Shown: positions 1 to 7,799, counted from the first letter of the stretch. The stretch: DNA of 43,058 bases from Lachnospiraceae bacterium (GCA_021771695.1 JAETON010000021.1:1-43058); one strand, 5' to 3'. Made by a program: numbers and translations. The notes: generated from the sequence alone by a model not told the origin.

Positions 1-22
1 TTGTATGAACATAAAAATAAAC

Positions 23-39
23 CACCTGCTATGCAGGTG
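23..39 (+). repeat. Left-end hairpin of the IS200-type element
   Basis: CACCTGC (23-29) pairs perfectly with GCAGGTG (33-39) across a 3-base loop. Its position near the left edge fits the subterminal hairpin bound by TnpA in single-stranded DNA. In IS200 a left hairpin has also been linked to stopping incoming transcription; that role here is only inferred. Confidence 0.75.
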
Positions 40-69
40 TGTTCCGAGACAGCTTTAGCTTCAAGAAAA

Positions 70-128
70 CCTCCTGTGTTATAATTTATGAAGGTTCGCC
101 AACCGAAATAAATTATAAACATAGGAGG
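70..128 (+). promoter_or_regulatory. Long fold-back stem hiding the tnpA ribosome-binding site, with an internal promoter
   Basis: Bases 70-89 pair with 108-128 (about 20 pairs with one G-U and one bulged A at 117). A small inner stem GGTT/AACC (93-96 with 101-104) closes a CGCC loop. The 3' arm contains the AGGAGG ribosome site (123-128) of tnpA, whose ATG follows 7 bases later. An extended -10 box, TGTTATAAT (77-85), lies inside the 5' arm. A transcript starting near 92 would lack the 5' arm and be translatable, while read-through mRNA from uvrC would fold and hide the site. This matches the known IS200/IS10 strategy of shielding transposase from outside transcription. Confidence 0.75.
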
Positions 129-135
129 TATCCAA

Positions 136-597
136 ATGGATAATAATAGTCTATCACATACAACATGGAATTGTAAGTACCATGTTGTTTTTGCACCAAA
201 GTTTCGAAGAAAAATAATATATGGGCAAATAAAACAGGATGTGGCACAAATTTTAAGTATGTTGTGTAAGAGAAAAGGGATAGAAATTATAGAAGCAGAA
301 TGTTGTAGGGATCATGTTCATATGTTACTAAAAATTCCGCCAAAATATAGTGTTTCACAGATTATGGGGTATCTAAAAGGAAAAAGTTCTCTTATGATAT
401 TTGATAGACATGCAAATTTAAAATATAAGTATGGGAATCGGCATTTTTGGTGTCGTGGCTATTATGTAGATACGGCTGGAAAAAATGCGAAAAAAATTGA
501 AGAGTATATAAGGAACCAATTACAAGAAGATATAGAATATGATCAAATGACACTAAAAGAATATATCGACCCGTTTACGGGTGAGCCAGTAAAATAG
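136..597 (+). CDS. tnpA: IS200/IS605-family transposase TnpA (Y1 HUH)
   Basis: This 153-residue protein is a full-length Y1 single-strand DNA transposase. It contains the HUH metal-binding pair H60-V61-H62 within a CRDHVHML context and the nucleophilic tyrosine Y124 in the helix IEEYIRNQ. Its tail, IDPFTGEP, is common in Firmicutes members. As a dimer it would cut and rejoin the element ends as single strands, using the hairpins at 23-39 and 711-729 and a short target sequence instead of inverted repeats. The start at 136 follows AGGAGG by 7 bases. No frameshift or lost catalytic residue is visible, so the element may still be active. The ribosome site lies in a fold-back stem, so expression is probably very low. 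Confidence 0.95.
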   Translation: MDNNSLSHTTWNCKYHVVFAPKFRRKIIYGQIKQDVAQILSMLCKRKGIEIIEAECCRDHVHMLLKIPPKYSVSQIMGYLKGKSSLMIFDRHANLKYKYGNRHFWCRGYYVDTAGKNAKKIEEYIRNQLQEDIEYDQMTLKEYIDPFTGEPVK

Positions 598-609
598 GGA
601 AAAATAAAG

Positions 610-702
610 CCCGTTAACGGGCAATCCAGAAAACGAAGTGCGGTTGGCGGACGAATTCAGAGCATCTTTAGATGCAAGCAGGTAACAGTCCCTTATAGGG
701 AC
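610..702 (+). other. Structured region after tnpA (three short hairpins)
   Basis: Three stem-loops follow the transposase: a 14-base palindrome at 610-623 (GCCCGTTAACGGGC), GCATC/GATGC around 662-675, and GTCCC/GGGAC around 688-702. None is followed by a T-run, so they are not classical terminators. The stretch CGGTTGGCG (642-650) is exactly complementary to CGCCAACCG (97-105) in the loop of the leader hairpin, which would allow long-range pairing within one transcript. No open reading frame is present. It could be an RNA fold used for regulation or simply single-strand DNA structure used by the transposase. Confidence 0.5.
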
Positions 703-710
703 AGGACAAA

Positions 711-729
711 CTACCGGCTAAGCCGGTAG
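711..729 (+). repeat. Right-end hairpin of the IS200-type element
   Basis: CTACCGGC (711-718) pairs with GCCGGTAG (722-729) over a 3-base TAA loop. It lies about 11 bases before the point where UvrC coding sequence resumes, as expected for the right subterminal hairpin. The loop also supplies an in-frame TAA stop (719-721) that closes the uvrC frame upstream. Confidence 0.75.
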
Positions 730-739
730 TCCTGATTTT

Positions 740-2521
740 AAGCTCTGTAACCGTGTACGTCAATATTTTCAAGACAGCAGGAATTTATCAGTTAAGATTC
801 AGCATATGGTGCAAAATATTGCGTGGTTTGAATATATTATTACAGGTTCAGAATTGGAAGCACTGGTATTGGAAAGCAATCTGATTAAAGAGCATCGTCC
901 GAAGTATAACACGATGCTGAAAGACGACAAGAATTATCCATATATTAAAGTGACGACCAATGAAGATTTTCCAAGAATTATGCTGGTAAGAAAGATGAAG
1001 CAGGACCATTGTAAATATTTTGGACCTTATACCAGTACAGGAGCCGTGAATGATACGATAGAACTTCTGCGGAAAATATTTAAAATCCGCACTTGCAACA
1101 GGAAACTTCCGAAAGATATGGGGAAGGACAGGCCGTGCCTTTATTATCAAATCAAACAATGCAACGGACCATGCCAAGGGTACATTTCCAAAGAAGATTA
1201 TGGAAAACAGATCGAAGAAGCACTGGGTTTCTTGAATGGAAATTATAAAGAGGTTGCACAGGAGCTTCAAAAGAAGATGGAAGAGGTATCTGCCCAGTTG
1301 GAATTTGAACAAGCAATGGAATACCGTGATTTACTGCGAAGCATTGAGAAGATTATGGATCGTCAGAAAATTAATACCAAAGGATTTGAGGATCGGGATA
1401 TGATTGCCATGGCAAAAGACAAGCAGGATGCTGTCGTGGCAGTATTTTTTATCCGGCAAGGGAAACTTTTGGGCAGAGAGCATTTTCATATGGATTTAAA
1501 TGAAGAAACAGCAGATGAAGAAATTCTTGGAGCATTTATTAAACAGTTTTATGCAGGAACACCGTATCTTCCGGCAGAGATTTTTTTAGAATATCCAATT
1601 GAAGATATGGAAATTATCGAAAAATGGTTAAGTAAAAAAAGAGACGGGAAAGTCCGGTTAAAGGTTCCTGTGAGGGGACAGAAACATCGGATGGTAGAAA
1701 TGGCAAAAGAGAATGCCGAAAATATTTTGCGCATGGATCGGGAAAAAATAAAACGGGAAGAAAAACGTACCATTGGTGCGGTTCATGAAATAGAGCAGCT
1801 TCTTGGAATCCGGGGACTGAAACGAATGGAGGCATTTGATATTTCTAATATCAGTGGATTTCAAACGGTGGCATCTATGGTGGTTTTCGAAAAAGGGAAA
1901 GCCAGAAAACGGGATTATCGAAAGTTCCGGTTGAAAACCATTGAAGGACCAAATGATTATGCCAGTATGGAAGAAGTGTTGACACGAAGATTTCTTCATG
2001 GAAAGAAAGAATTGGAAGAAATGGAAAAAGAGGGAAAAGATGTCCAGCTTGGAAGTTTTACGAAATTTCCGGATTTGCTTTTGATGGACGGCGGAAAAGG
2101 ACAGGTCAACATTGCATTAAAAGTATTGGAAAAACTGGATATTCATATTCCAGTGTGTGGAATGGTAAAAGATGACAATCATAGAACGAGGGGATTGTAT
2201 TATAATAATGAGGAAATCATTTTTCCAAGAAATAGTGAAGCATTTTTGCTGGTAACCAGAATTCAGGATGAGGCACATCGTTTTGCAATTGAATACCACC
2301 GCTCTCTAAGAGCAAAGGGACAGGTTCATTCAGTATTGGATGATATTAAAGGTGTAGGACCGAAAAGAAGGAAAGCACTGATGAAGCATTTTAAAGATAT
2401 TTCGATGATTAAAACTGCTTCAAAAGAGGAATTAATGCAGGTTCCGGGAATGGATCAAAAGACAGCTGCAGCAGTCTATGATTTTTTTCATTTTTCTATG
2501 GAACAAAATATGATAAAATAA
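740..2521 (+). pseudogene. uvrC: uvrC, 3' part: excinuclease ABC subunit C cut by the IS element
   Basis: UvrC makes the two incisions of nucleotide excision repair with UvrA and UvrB. The frame resumes as LCNRVRQYF at 743, which normally follows the YVGKA motif near residue 40, and runs to 2521. What remains is the back of the GIY-YIG domain (with the [10 protein letters not shown] glutamate), the UVR motif that binds UvrB (around 1260-1390), the RNase H-like 5' nuclease domain (MDGGKGQ at about 2085-2105) and the C-terminal helix-hairpin-helix pair (about 2340-2500). The GIY and YIG motifs and all sequence before them are missing, so 3' incision should be lost. The first ATG is at 806, and no good ribosome site stands before it. 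The missing 5' part presumably lies upstream of the window. Without the insertion the gene would have the usual length of roughly 620 codons. Confidence 0.88.
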
Positions 2522-2575
2522 AATATAACAGTTAAATAATTAGGCAGCGCGGGGCCACGGAAGGGAGAAAAAGCG

Positions 2576-3511
2576 ATGAATAAGGAACATAAAGTTTCTG
2601 TGCATGACATGGTGAAAGAATTAAAATTAAAAGAAGTTTTACCAGAAATCAATACGAAAGATATATTTATTACACAGGCAGAGATTAACCGTCCGGCACT
2701 GCAGCTGGCGGGATATTTTGAGCAGTTTTCCAGCCAGAGAGTACAAATTGTAGGGCTGGTTGAATATATGTATTTACAGAAAATCATTAAGGATGAAGTA
2801 GCTGCGGATGCTATTTTTGAACAATTTTTCGGGGAAAAAATCCCATGTTTGGTTTTTTGCAGGGGACTGAAACCATATGGGCCAATGTTAAAAGTGGCAA
2901 GGAAATACAAAGTGCCGGTTTTAATTTCAAACAGTACGACGTCAGAATTCATGGCAGAAGTGATTCGATGGCTGAGAGTTGTTCTTGCACCAAGTATTTC
3001 TATACATGGAGTTTTGGTTGATGTATTTGGAGAAGGTATTTTAATTACCGGAGAGAGCGGTATTGGAAAGAGTGAGGCGGCATTGGAGCTGATTAAACGA
3101 GGGCATCGTTTAGTTTCCGACGATGTTGTAGAGATTAAACGTGTCAGCAAAGATACATTGGTAGGGACATCTCCGGAAGTCACAAGATTCTTTATTGAAC
3201 TTCGAGGAATTGGGATTATTGATGTAAAGAATTTGTTCGGTGTAGAAAGTGTGAAGATGACTCAGAATATTGATTTGGTAATTCAGCTGGAAGACTGGAA
3301 CAAAGATGCGGATTATGACCGTTTGGGATTAGAAGAAAACTATGTAGAATATTTAGGGAATAAGGTTGTGGCACATTCTCTTCCAATCAGACCGGGACGA
3401 AATCTTGCGATTATTGTAGAGGCCGCGGCAATTAATCATAGACAGAAGAAGATGGGATATAATGCAGCACAGGAATTATATAAAAGAGTAACGGGGCAGT
3501 TGGAGGTATAA
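2576..3511 (+). CDS. hprK: HPr kinase/phosphorylase
   Basis: The 311-residue enzyme has the usual length. The N-terminal domain runs to about residue 130. The catalytic domain holds the Walker A loop GESGIGKS (about residues 159-166), followed by RGHRLVSDDVVEI and the family signature around RGIGIIDVKNLFG. It phosphorylates a serine of HPr and Crh-type proteins in response to fructose-1,6-bisphosphate and removes the phosphate when phosphate is high, thereby controlling catabolite repression. The start follows GGGAG by 9 bases. It lies 54 bases after uvrC and 3 bases before the ROK kinase, in an apparent operon that also ends with an HPr-like substrate candidate (7173-7427). Upstream IS insertion may affect its transcription. 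Confidence 0.96.
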   Translation: MNKEHKVSVHDMVKELKLKEVLPEINTKDIFITQAEINRPALQLAGYFEQFSSQRVQIVGLVEYMYLQKIIKDEVAADAIFEQFFGEKIPCLVFCRGLKPYGPMLKVARKYKVPVLISNSTTSEFMAEVIRWLRVVLAPSISIHGVLVDVFGEGILITGESGIGKSEAALELIKRGHRLVSDDVVEIKRVSKDTLVGTSPEVTRFFIELRGIGIIDVKNLFGVESVKMTQNIDLVIQLEDWNKDADYDRLGLEENYVEYLGNKVVAHSLPIRPGRNLAIIVEAAAINHRQKKMGYNAAQELYKRVTGQLEV

Positions 3512-3514
3512 AAG

Positions 3515-4450
3515 ATGAAATACTTATATGGAATTGATGTTGGAGGAACTACTGTAAAATTAGGTCTGTTTTCAGAAGAAGGCACATTGATTGAAAAATG
3601 GGAAATTGCGACTAGAACAGAGGAAAACGGAAAATATATTCTGGAAGATATCGCAGAGGCGGTAAAAGAAAATATTGCAAAACATGAAATCACGAAAGGA
3701 AACCTTTTGGGAGCAGGAGTTGGAGTTCCGGGAGCTGTTTTAGAATTTACAAAAGTAAATGAGTGTGTCAATCTCGGATGGGGAAGTGTCAATGTGGGAG
3801 AAGAACTTTCCGCCAGGCTTGACTGTCCTGTAAAAGTCAGTAATGATGCAAATGTAGCGGCTCTTGGAGAATTGTGGATGGGTGCCGCCGCAGATTATAA
3901 AGATGCGGTGATGGTAACTCTTGGAACAGGTGTCGGCGGTGGAATTATTGTGAATGGAAAGATTATTGACGGAAGCCGCGGGTATGGCGGGGAAATTGGA
4001 CATATGACAGTTGACCCTTTCGATGACAGAGTATGCAATTGTGGAAAGACCGGATGTCTGGAACTGTATGCTTCTGCTACGGGGATTGTCTATGAAACGG
4101 AAAAAGCATTAAAAGAAACCAATCAGGACTCAGGACTTCGGAATTTAGAAAATATCACAGCAAAAGATATTTTTGATTGTGCAAAAGAAGGCGATGCATT
4201 TGCCATGAAACAGGTAGATGGTCTGGGTAAGAAACTGGCATTGGCATTTGGAAATATTGCATTGATGGTGGATCCGGAAGTATTTGTTATAGGCGGCGGA
4301 GTATCCAAAGCAGGACAGATTTTGTTAGATGCTATTGAAAAACATTATGCTGCATATACTTTTGGGAAAGCCGAAGATGGAAAATTTGTATTAGCAACTC
4401 TTGGGAATGACGCAGGAATATATGGTGCAGCTAGTCTGGTGCTGCTGTAA
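3515..4450 (+). CDS. glcK: ROK-family sugar kinase, probable glucokinase
   Basis: The 311-residue protein begins with the phosphate-binding motif DVGGTTVKLGLF. It carries GTGVGGGI (near 3925), the EIGHMT segment and the zinc-binding cluster CNCGKTGCLE (near residue 172), all hallmarks of ROK kinases. It most likely phosphorylates glucose with ATP to glucose-6-phosphate for glycolysis. The family also contains kinases for other hexoses and repressors, but no helix-turn-helix is present, so it is an enzyme. The gene starts 3 bases after hprK, and its ribosome site GGAGG lies in the last codons of hprK. This ties sugar entry to the HPr kinase in one transcript. The glucokinase specificity comes from family resemblance and context. 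Confidence 0.9.
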   Translation: MKYLYGIDVGGTTVKLGLFSEEGTLIEKWEIATRTEENGKYILEDIAEAVKENIAKHEITKGNLLGAGVGVPGAVLEFTKVNECVNLGWGSVNVGEELSARLDCPVKVSNDANVAALGELWMGAAADYKDAVMVTLGTGVGGGIIVNGKIIDGSRGYGGEIGHMTVDPFDDRVCNCGKTGCLELYASATGIVYETEKALKETNQDSGLRNLENITAKDIFDCAKEGDAFAMKQVDGLGKKLALAFGNIALMVDPEVFVIGGGVSKAGQILLDAIEKHYAAYTFGKAEDGKFVLATLGNDAGIYGAASLVLL

Positions 4451-4470
4451 TGAAAAATATTGGAGGAATC

Positions 4471-5379
4471 ATGGATACGGTGATGAATCAGTTAAAAGAG
4501 GTAATTTCAGAAGACAAAATTTTATTCAATGAGCCGATGAAGAATCATACGACATTCCGTATTGGAGGACCTGCAGATGTTTTTATCGTGCCAGAGACGA
4601 TAGAGGATATAGAAAAGGTATGTAAAATTGCCAGAGAGCAGGAAATTCCAATATTCGTTCTTGGAAATGGAAGTAATCTTTTGGTTGCAGATCAGGGGAT
4701 GGAAGGGATTGTTCTCCAGATTTATAAAAATTTCAGCGGGGTTTCCGTTGATGGAAATGAGATTACAATAAAAGCAGGAACGCTGCTTAGTGTTGCAGCA
4801 AAAACAGCATTGGCGGAAGAATTGACAGGATTTGAATTTGCTGGAGGAATTCCGGGTACATTTGGCGGAGCAGTTGTCATGAATGCAGGAGCTTACGGCG
4901 GTGAGATGGTGCAGGTATTAAAAGAAATCACTGTTTTGACAAAGGAAGGTGAAGTAAAGACAATTTCGGCAGAGGAATTAGAACTGGGGTACCGCACCAG
5001 TAATATTTTAAAAAATGGATATGTTGTTCTTAGCGGGACTATTTCACTGCAAAAAGGAAAAACAAGAGAAATTCAGGAGAAAATGGAAGAATACGCACTT
5101 GCCAGAAGAACGAAACAGCCATTAGAATATCCAAGTGCAGGAAGTACCTTTAAGCGTCCGAAAGGGTATTTTGCGGGGAAACTGATTCAAGATGCCGGTC
5201 TTCGAGGCTATCAGGTAGGCGGTGCACGGGTTTCCGATAAGCATTGTGGGTTTGTTATCAATCAGGAAAATGCAACGGCGGCAGATGTGATGCAGTTGAT
5301 CCAAGATGTGCAAAAAAGAGTAAAGGAACAGTTTGGTGTAGACATTGAGCCGGAAGTGAAAAGAGTTGGACGTTTTTAA
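4471..5379 (+). CDS. murB: UDP-N-acetylmuramate dehydrogenase MurB
   Basis: MurB uses FAD and NADPH to reduce UDP-GlcNAc-enolpyruvate to UDP-MurNAc in peptidoglycan synthesis. Visible are the FAD-binding segments NHTTFRIGGPAD and LGNGSNLLV, the AGIPGTxGGA-type loop (here GGIPGTFGGAVVMNAGAYGG) and the catalytic region YPSAGSTFKRP with its serine. The length, 302 residues, is typical of type IIa/b enzymes. The frame is open from an ATG at 4450 that overlaps the previous stop, but I chose 4471 because GGAGG at 4462-4466 lies just before it and the first seven codons are otherwise unmatched. It is part of the hprK operon. Confidence 0.95.
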   Translation: MDTVMNQLKEVISEDKILFNEPMKNHTTFRIGGPADVFIVPETIEDIEKVCKIAREQEIPIFVLGNGSNLLVADQGMEGIVLQIYKNFSGVSVDGNEITIKAGTLLSVAAKTALAEELTGFEFAGGIPGTFGGAVVMNAGAYGGEMVQVLKEITVLTKEGEVKTISAEELELGYRTSNILKNGYVVLSGTISLQKGKTREIQEKMEEYALARRTKQPLEYPSAGSTFKRPKGYFAGKLIQDAGLRGYQVGGARVSDKHCGFVINQENATAADVMQLIQDVQKRVKEQFGVDIEPEVKRVGRF

Positions 5380-5391
5380 AGAGGAAATATT

Positions 5392-6246
5392 ATGAGATTT
5401 GTAATTGTAACAGGAATGTCGGGAGCAGGAAAAAGCAGTGCATTAAAAATGCTGGAGGATGTAGGATATTTTTGTGTGGATAACCTTCCAGTGGCATTAT
5501 TGGATAAATTTGCACAGATGACATTGGATAAAACAGCAAAAGTTGAAAATGTGGCTCTTGGAATTGACATCCGAAATGGAGAGGGAATTGGGGAATTGGA
5601 GGCAATGCTTGGCAAGATTGAAGAGATGGGCATTTCCTTTGAGATTCTTTTTCTAAATGCAAGCAACCGTATTTTATTAAAACGCTATAAAGAGACGAGG
5701 AGAAATCATCCATTATCCCGTAATGGGAGGGTAGAGGATGGAATTGCAAAAGAGCGGGAGGCTATGAAATTCCTTTTGGAAAGTGCAACCTATGTGATTG
5801 ATACCAGTCAGCTGTTAATTCGTGAATTAAAAGAGGAAATTGAACGTATCTATGTGGATGGAGAGACTACGGAAAGATTTCAAATAGCAGTGGTGTCTTT
5901 TGGCTTTAAATTTGGAATTCCAGCAGATGTAGATCTTGTATTTGATGTGAGGTTTCTTCCAAATCCCTTTTATGATTTGGAACTTCGTCCATTAACAGGG
6001 AATGATAAAGCGATTCAAGATTTCGTTATGAAATATGATGAAGCAGTGCTGTTCCTTGAAAAATTGGACGATATGATGGAATTTTTGATTCCAAATTATA
6101 TTAAGGAAGGGAAATATAATCTGGTAATTGGAATTGGGTGTACCGGAGGGAAACACCGTTCAGTAACGATTGCCAATGCATTGGCAGAAAAATTAGAGCA
6201 TTTGCCATATTCTATCAAAGTTGAGCATAGAGATATAACGAGGTAA
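5392..6246 (+). CDS. rapZ: RapZ/YvcJ-family nucleotide-binding protein
   Basis: The 284-residue protein has an N-terminal P-loop GMSGAGKSSA (residues 8-17) and the family DNLP motif (CVDNLPVALLDKF). Its C-terminal domain ends with the conserved IGIGCTGGKHRSVTIA region. In enterobacteria RapZ binds the small RNAs GlmY and GlmZ and so controls GlcN6P synthase. In Firmicutes the homologue YvcJ binds and hydrolyses nucleotides, and its exact role is less clear. The RNA-binding tail of E. coli RapZ is short here. Its position between murB and whiA is the usual arrangement in Clostridia and Bacilli. The start follows GAGG at 5381-5384. Confidence 0.95.
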   Translation: MRFVIVTGMSGAGKSSALKMLEDVGYFCVDNLPVALLDKFAQMTLDKTAKVENVALGIDIRNGEGIGELEAMLGKIEEMGISFEILFLNASNRILLKRYKETRRNHPLSRNGRVEDGIAKEREAMKFLLESATYVIDTSQLLIRELKEEIERIYVDGETTERFQIAVVSFGFKFGIPADVDLVFDVRFLPNPFYDLELRPLTGNDKAIQDFVMKYDEAVLFLEKLDDMMEFLIPNYIKEGKYNLVIGIGCTGGKHRSVTIANALAEKLEHLPYSIKVEHRDITR

Positions 6247-6249
6247 GAA

Positions 6250-7176
6250 ATGTCATTTTCAAGCAATGTAAAAGAAGAGTTATCCAGAAACGAAACAGGA
6301 GCCAGACATTGCAAAATCGCAGAACTTGCAGGTTTTATACGGTTTTGCGGAGATGTCATAAGAGAAGAAGATAAGTTTCAAATTCAGATTCATACAGAGA
6401 CAGTATCTGTGGCAAAACGCTTTTATACCTTGGTAAAAGATTTGTTTAAAATTCAAGCAAGGATACAAGTCAGTCGAAATGATTTCTTGAAAAGAAGTCG
6501 AAATTACACAGTTAGTGTTGACAATCATCACGATTCTGTTTTAATATTGAAAGCAGTAAAACTGATGGAGGCAGATAAAACCGGAATGGTTTTGCAGAAT
6601 ACATGCTGTAAGCGGGCATATATCCGTGGTGCATTTCAGGCGGCAGGTTCCATGAGTGATCCGGAAAAGAATTATCATTTGGAAATTGTTTCAAGTGATG
6701 AGGAGACTGCAGAGCAGTTAAAAGAGGTCTTGAATTTTTTTGAATTGGATGCTAAAATTGTTTTGCGCAAGAAGTATTATGTGGTCTATATGAAAGAAGG
6801 TTCTAAGATTGTAGATGCTTTGAATATTATGGAAGCGCATATAGCTTTAATGGAACTTGAGAATGTAAGAATTCTGAAGGAGATGCGTAATACAGTAAAC
6901 CGCCGGGTGAACTGTGAAACAGCCAATATTAATAAAACAGTTTCCGCTGCTGTAAAACAGGCACAAGACATTCGATATATCATACAGCATAAAGGTATTC
7001 ATCATTTGAATAAAGGATTACAAGATGTTGCTTATTTACGTTTAGAGAACCCTGAAGCTACGTTAAAGGAGCTTGGAGACATGCTGGATCCTCCAGTAGG
7101 AAAATCCGGAGTCAATCATCGTTTGAAGAAAATAAGTAAGATGGCAGAAGAGATGAGATTAGGAGGAAAAGGATGA
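6250..7176 (+). CDS. whiA: DNA-binding protein WhiA
   Basis: The 308-residue protein combines an N-terminal domain related to LAGLIDADG homing endonucleases (residues about 1-180) with a C-terminal helix-turn-helix, seen here in LENPEATLKELGDML and KSGVNHRLKKI. In Streptomyces WhiA drives sporulation genes. In Bacillus and other Firmicutes it influences cell division and chromosome segregation. The start ATGTCATTTTCAAG lies 3 bases after rapZ, and the gene overlaps the next one by 4 bases (ATGA), which indicates translational coupling. Nothing unusual is seen in the domain order. Confidence 0.95.
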   Translation: MSFSSNVKEELSRNETGARHCKIAELAGFIRFCGDVIREEDKFQIQIHTETVSVAKRFYTLVKDLFKIQARIQVSRNDFLKRSRNYTVSVDNHHDSVLILKAVKLMEADKTGMVLQNTCCKRAYIRGAFQAAGSMSDPEKNYHLEIVSSDEETAEQLKEVLNFFELDAKIVLRKKYYVVYMKEGSKIVDALNIMEAHIALMELENVRILKEMRNTVNRRVNCETANINKTVSAAVKQAQDIRYIIQHKGIHHLNKGLQDVAYLRLENPEATLKELGDMLDPPVGKSGVNHRLKKISKMAEEMRLGGKG

Positions 7177-7427
7177 TTTCTAAAAATGTGAAAGTTCAGG
7201 CATTAAATGAAGCAGACAGACCAGTCGCCTTTCTCGTGCAGATGGCAAGTCAGTTTGAAAGCAAGATTTTATTTGAGACTGGAAATGTACAGGTGAATGT
7301 GAAAAGTATTATGGGTATGATGAGCCTTGGGTTAAATCAGATTGAGGATTTGACAGTTGTAGCAGATGGGGCAGATGAAGAAGAGGCTGTCGCACAGATA
7401 GAAAATTATCTTACAAAAGGAGCATAG
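7173..7427 (+). CDS. HPr-like protein lacking the catalytic histidine (Crh-like)
   Basis: The 84-residue protein has the HPr fold signature, including the regulatory-serine motif KSIMGMMSLG (S45, equal to Ser46 of HPr). The phosphotransfer motif GIHARPA is replaced: the aligned stretch reads EADRPVAFLVQ, with alanine where the active histidine should be and one residue fewer upstream. It therefore cannot pass phosphate from enzyme I to sugar permeases, but it can still be a substrate of HprK, encoded in the same cluster. That is the definition of Crh in Bacillus, a co-repressor of CcpA. The gene overlaps whiA by 4 bases. Crh identity is inferred from this pattern, since HPr paralogues can drift independently. 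Confidence 0.85.
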   Translation: MISKNVKVQALNEADRPVAFLVQMASQFESKILFETGNVQVNVKSIMGMMSLGLNQIEDLTVVADGADEEEAVAQIENYLTKGA

Positions 7428-7449
7428 ATTGGTCTATGCTTTCATATAT

Positions 7450-7522
7450 GCCGAAATAGCTCAGTTGGTAGAGCACTTCACTCGTAATGAAGGGGTCGCC
7501 GGTTCAAGTCCGGTTTTCGGCT
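7450..7522 (+). tRNA. tRNA-Thr (anticodon CGU)
   Basis: A full cloverleaf can be drawn over 73 bases. The acceptor stem GCCGAAA pairs with TTTCGGC. The D arm is GCTC/GAGC with AGTTGGTA. The anticodon stem CTTCA/TGAAG encloses the loop CTCGTAA, and the T arm is GCCGG/CCGGT with TTCAAGT. Bases 34-36 are CGT, which reads the threonine codon ACG. CCA is not encoded. It begins 22 bases after the HPr-like gene and may be cut from the same transcript. Confidence 0.95.
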
Positions 7523-7552
7523 GTCTAGGAATGGCGTAAATACGTTGTTTGT

Positions 7553-7595
7553 AAAAAATTAGAAGCACCTGTGAATAGGTGCTTCTAATTTTTTT
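7553..7595 (+). terminator. Rho-independent terminator closing the hprK-tRNA operon
   Basis: AGAAGCACCT (7561-7570) pairs with AGGTGCTTCT (7577-7586) over a 6-base loop and is followed by a run of T. An A-run before the stem suggests it can also act on the other strand. Confidence 0.92.
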
Positions 7596-7702
7596 GTAAA
7601 TGTTTCAGTATTTTGAACTTGTTTTTTTCTACGTTTGTATATATTATAGAGTTTTTGAATATTGAGTACCTTTAATTTGGGGAAAGGCGTTTAAAAAGAT
7701 TT

Positions 7703-7777
7703 ATGGTTTCTTATGATGAAAAAGTGATGAGTATTTATAAAAGCCATGAGGCATTTGAAGAATGGGAGGAGAATTAA
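7703..7777 (+). pseudogene. Short orphan coding remnant (24 codons) in a 200-base gap
   Basis: Between the terminator at 7595 and the membrane protein at 7800 there is no full gene. One small frame, from ATG 7703 to TAA 7777, reads like the C-terminal tail of a protein (ending EAFEEWEEN), with charged helical residues and no ribosome site before its ATG. It is most simply the end of a gene lost by deletion. I do not recognise the family. The rest of the gap shows no structure I can support. Confidence 0.3.
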
Positions 7778-7799
7778 AAGAAGGGAAATGATAATAATT

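Larger units (their letters stand above)
1..740 (+). mobile_element. IS200/IS605-family insertion element (tnpA only) inserted in uvrC
   Basis: The element carries one HUH transposase gene and no tnpB. A hairpin lies near each end: a 7-bp stem at 23-39 on the left and an 8-bp stem at 711-729 on the right, as expected for subterminal hairpins recognised by single-strand transposases of this family. Terminal inverted repeats and a target duplication are not expected for the family, and none is seen. The right boundary is placed near 740 because UvrC coding sequence resumes in frame from there. The left boundary is at or before base 1 and cannot be fixed. The 142 bases after tnpA contain four short hairpins, which is much structure for so small an element. 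Confidence 0.88.

Noticed and set aside
1-740. IStron (group I intron fused to an IS605-type transposase) that could splice out of uvrC mRNA
   Set aside because: Only 135 bases precede tnpA and these are taken up by end and leader hairpins. I see no group I core (P3-P8 helices), and the 142 bases after the gene are too short for one.
2488-3183. Minus-strand frame of 231 codons opposite hprK
   Set aside because: hprK on the plus strand carries all the family motifs; the antisense frame is Ser/Thr-rich with no recognisable domain.
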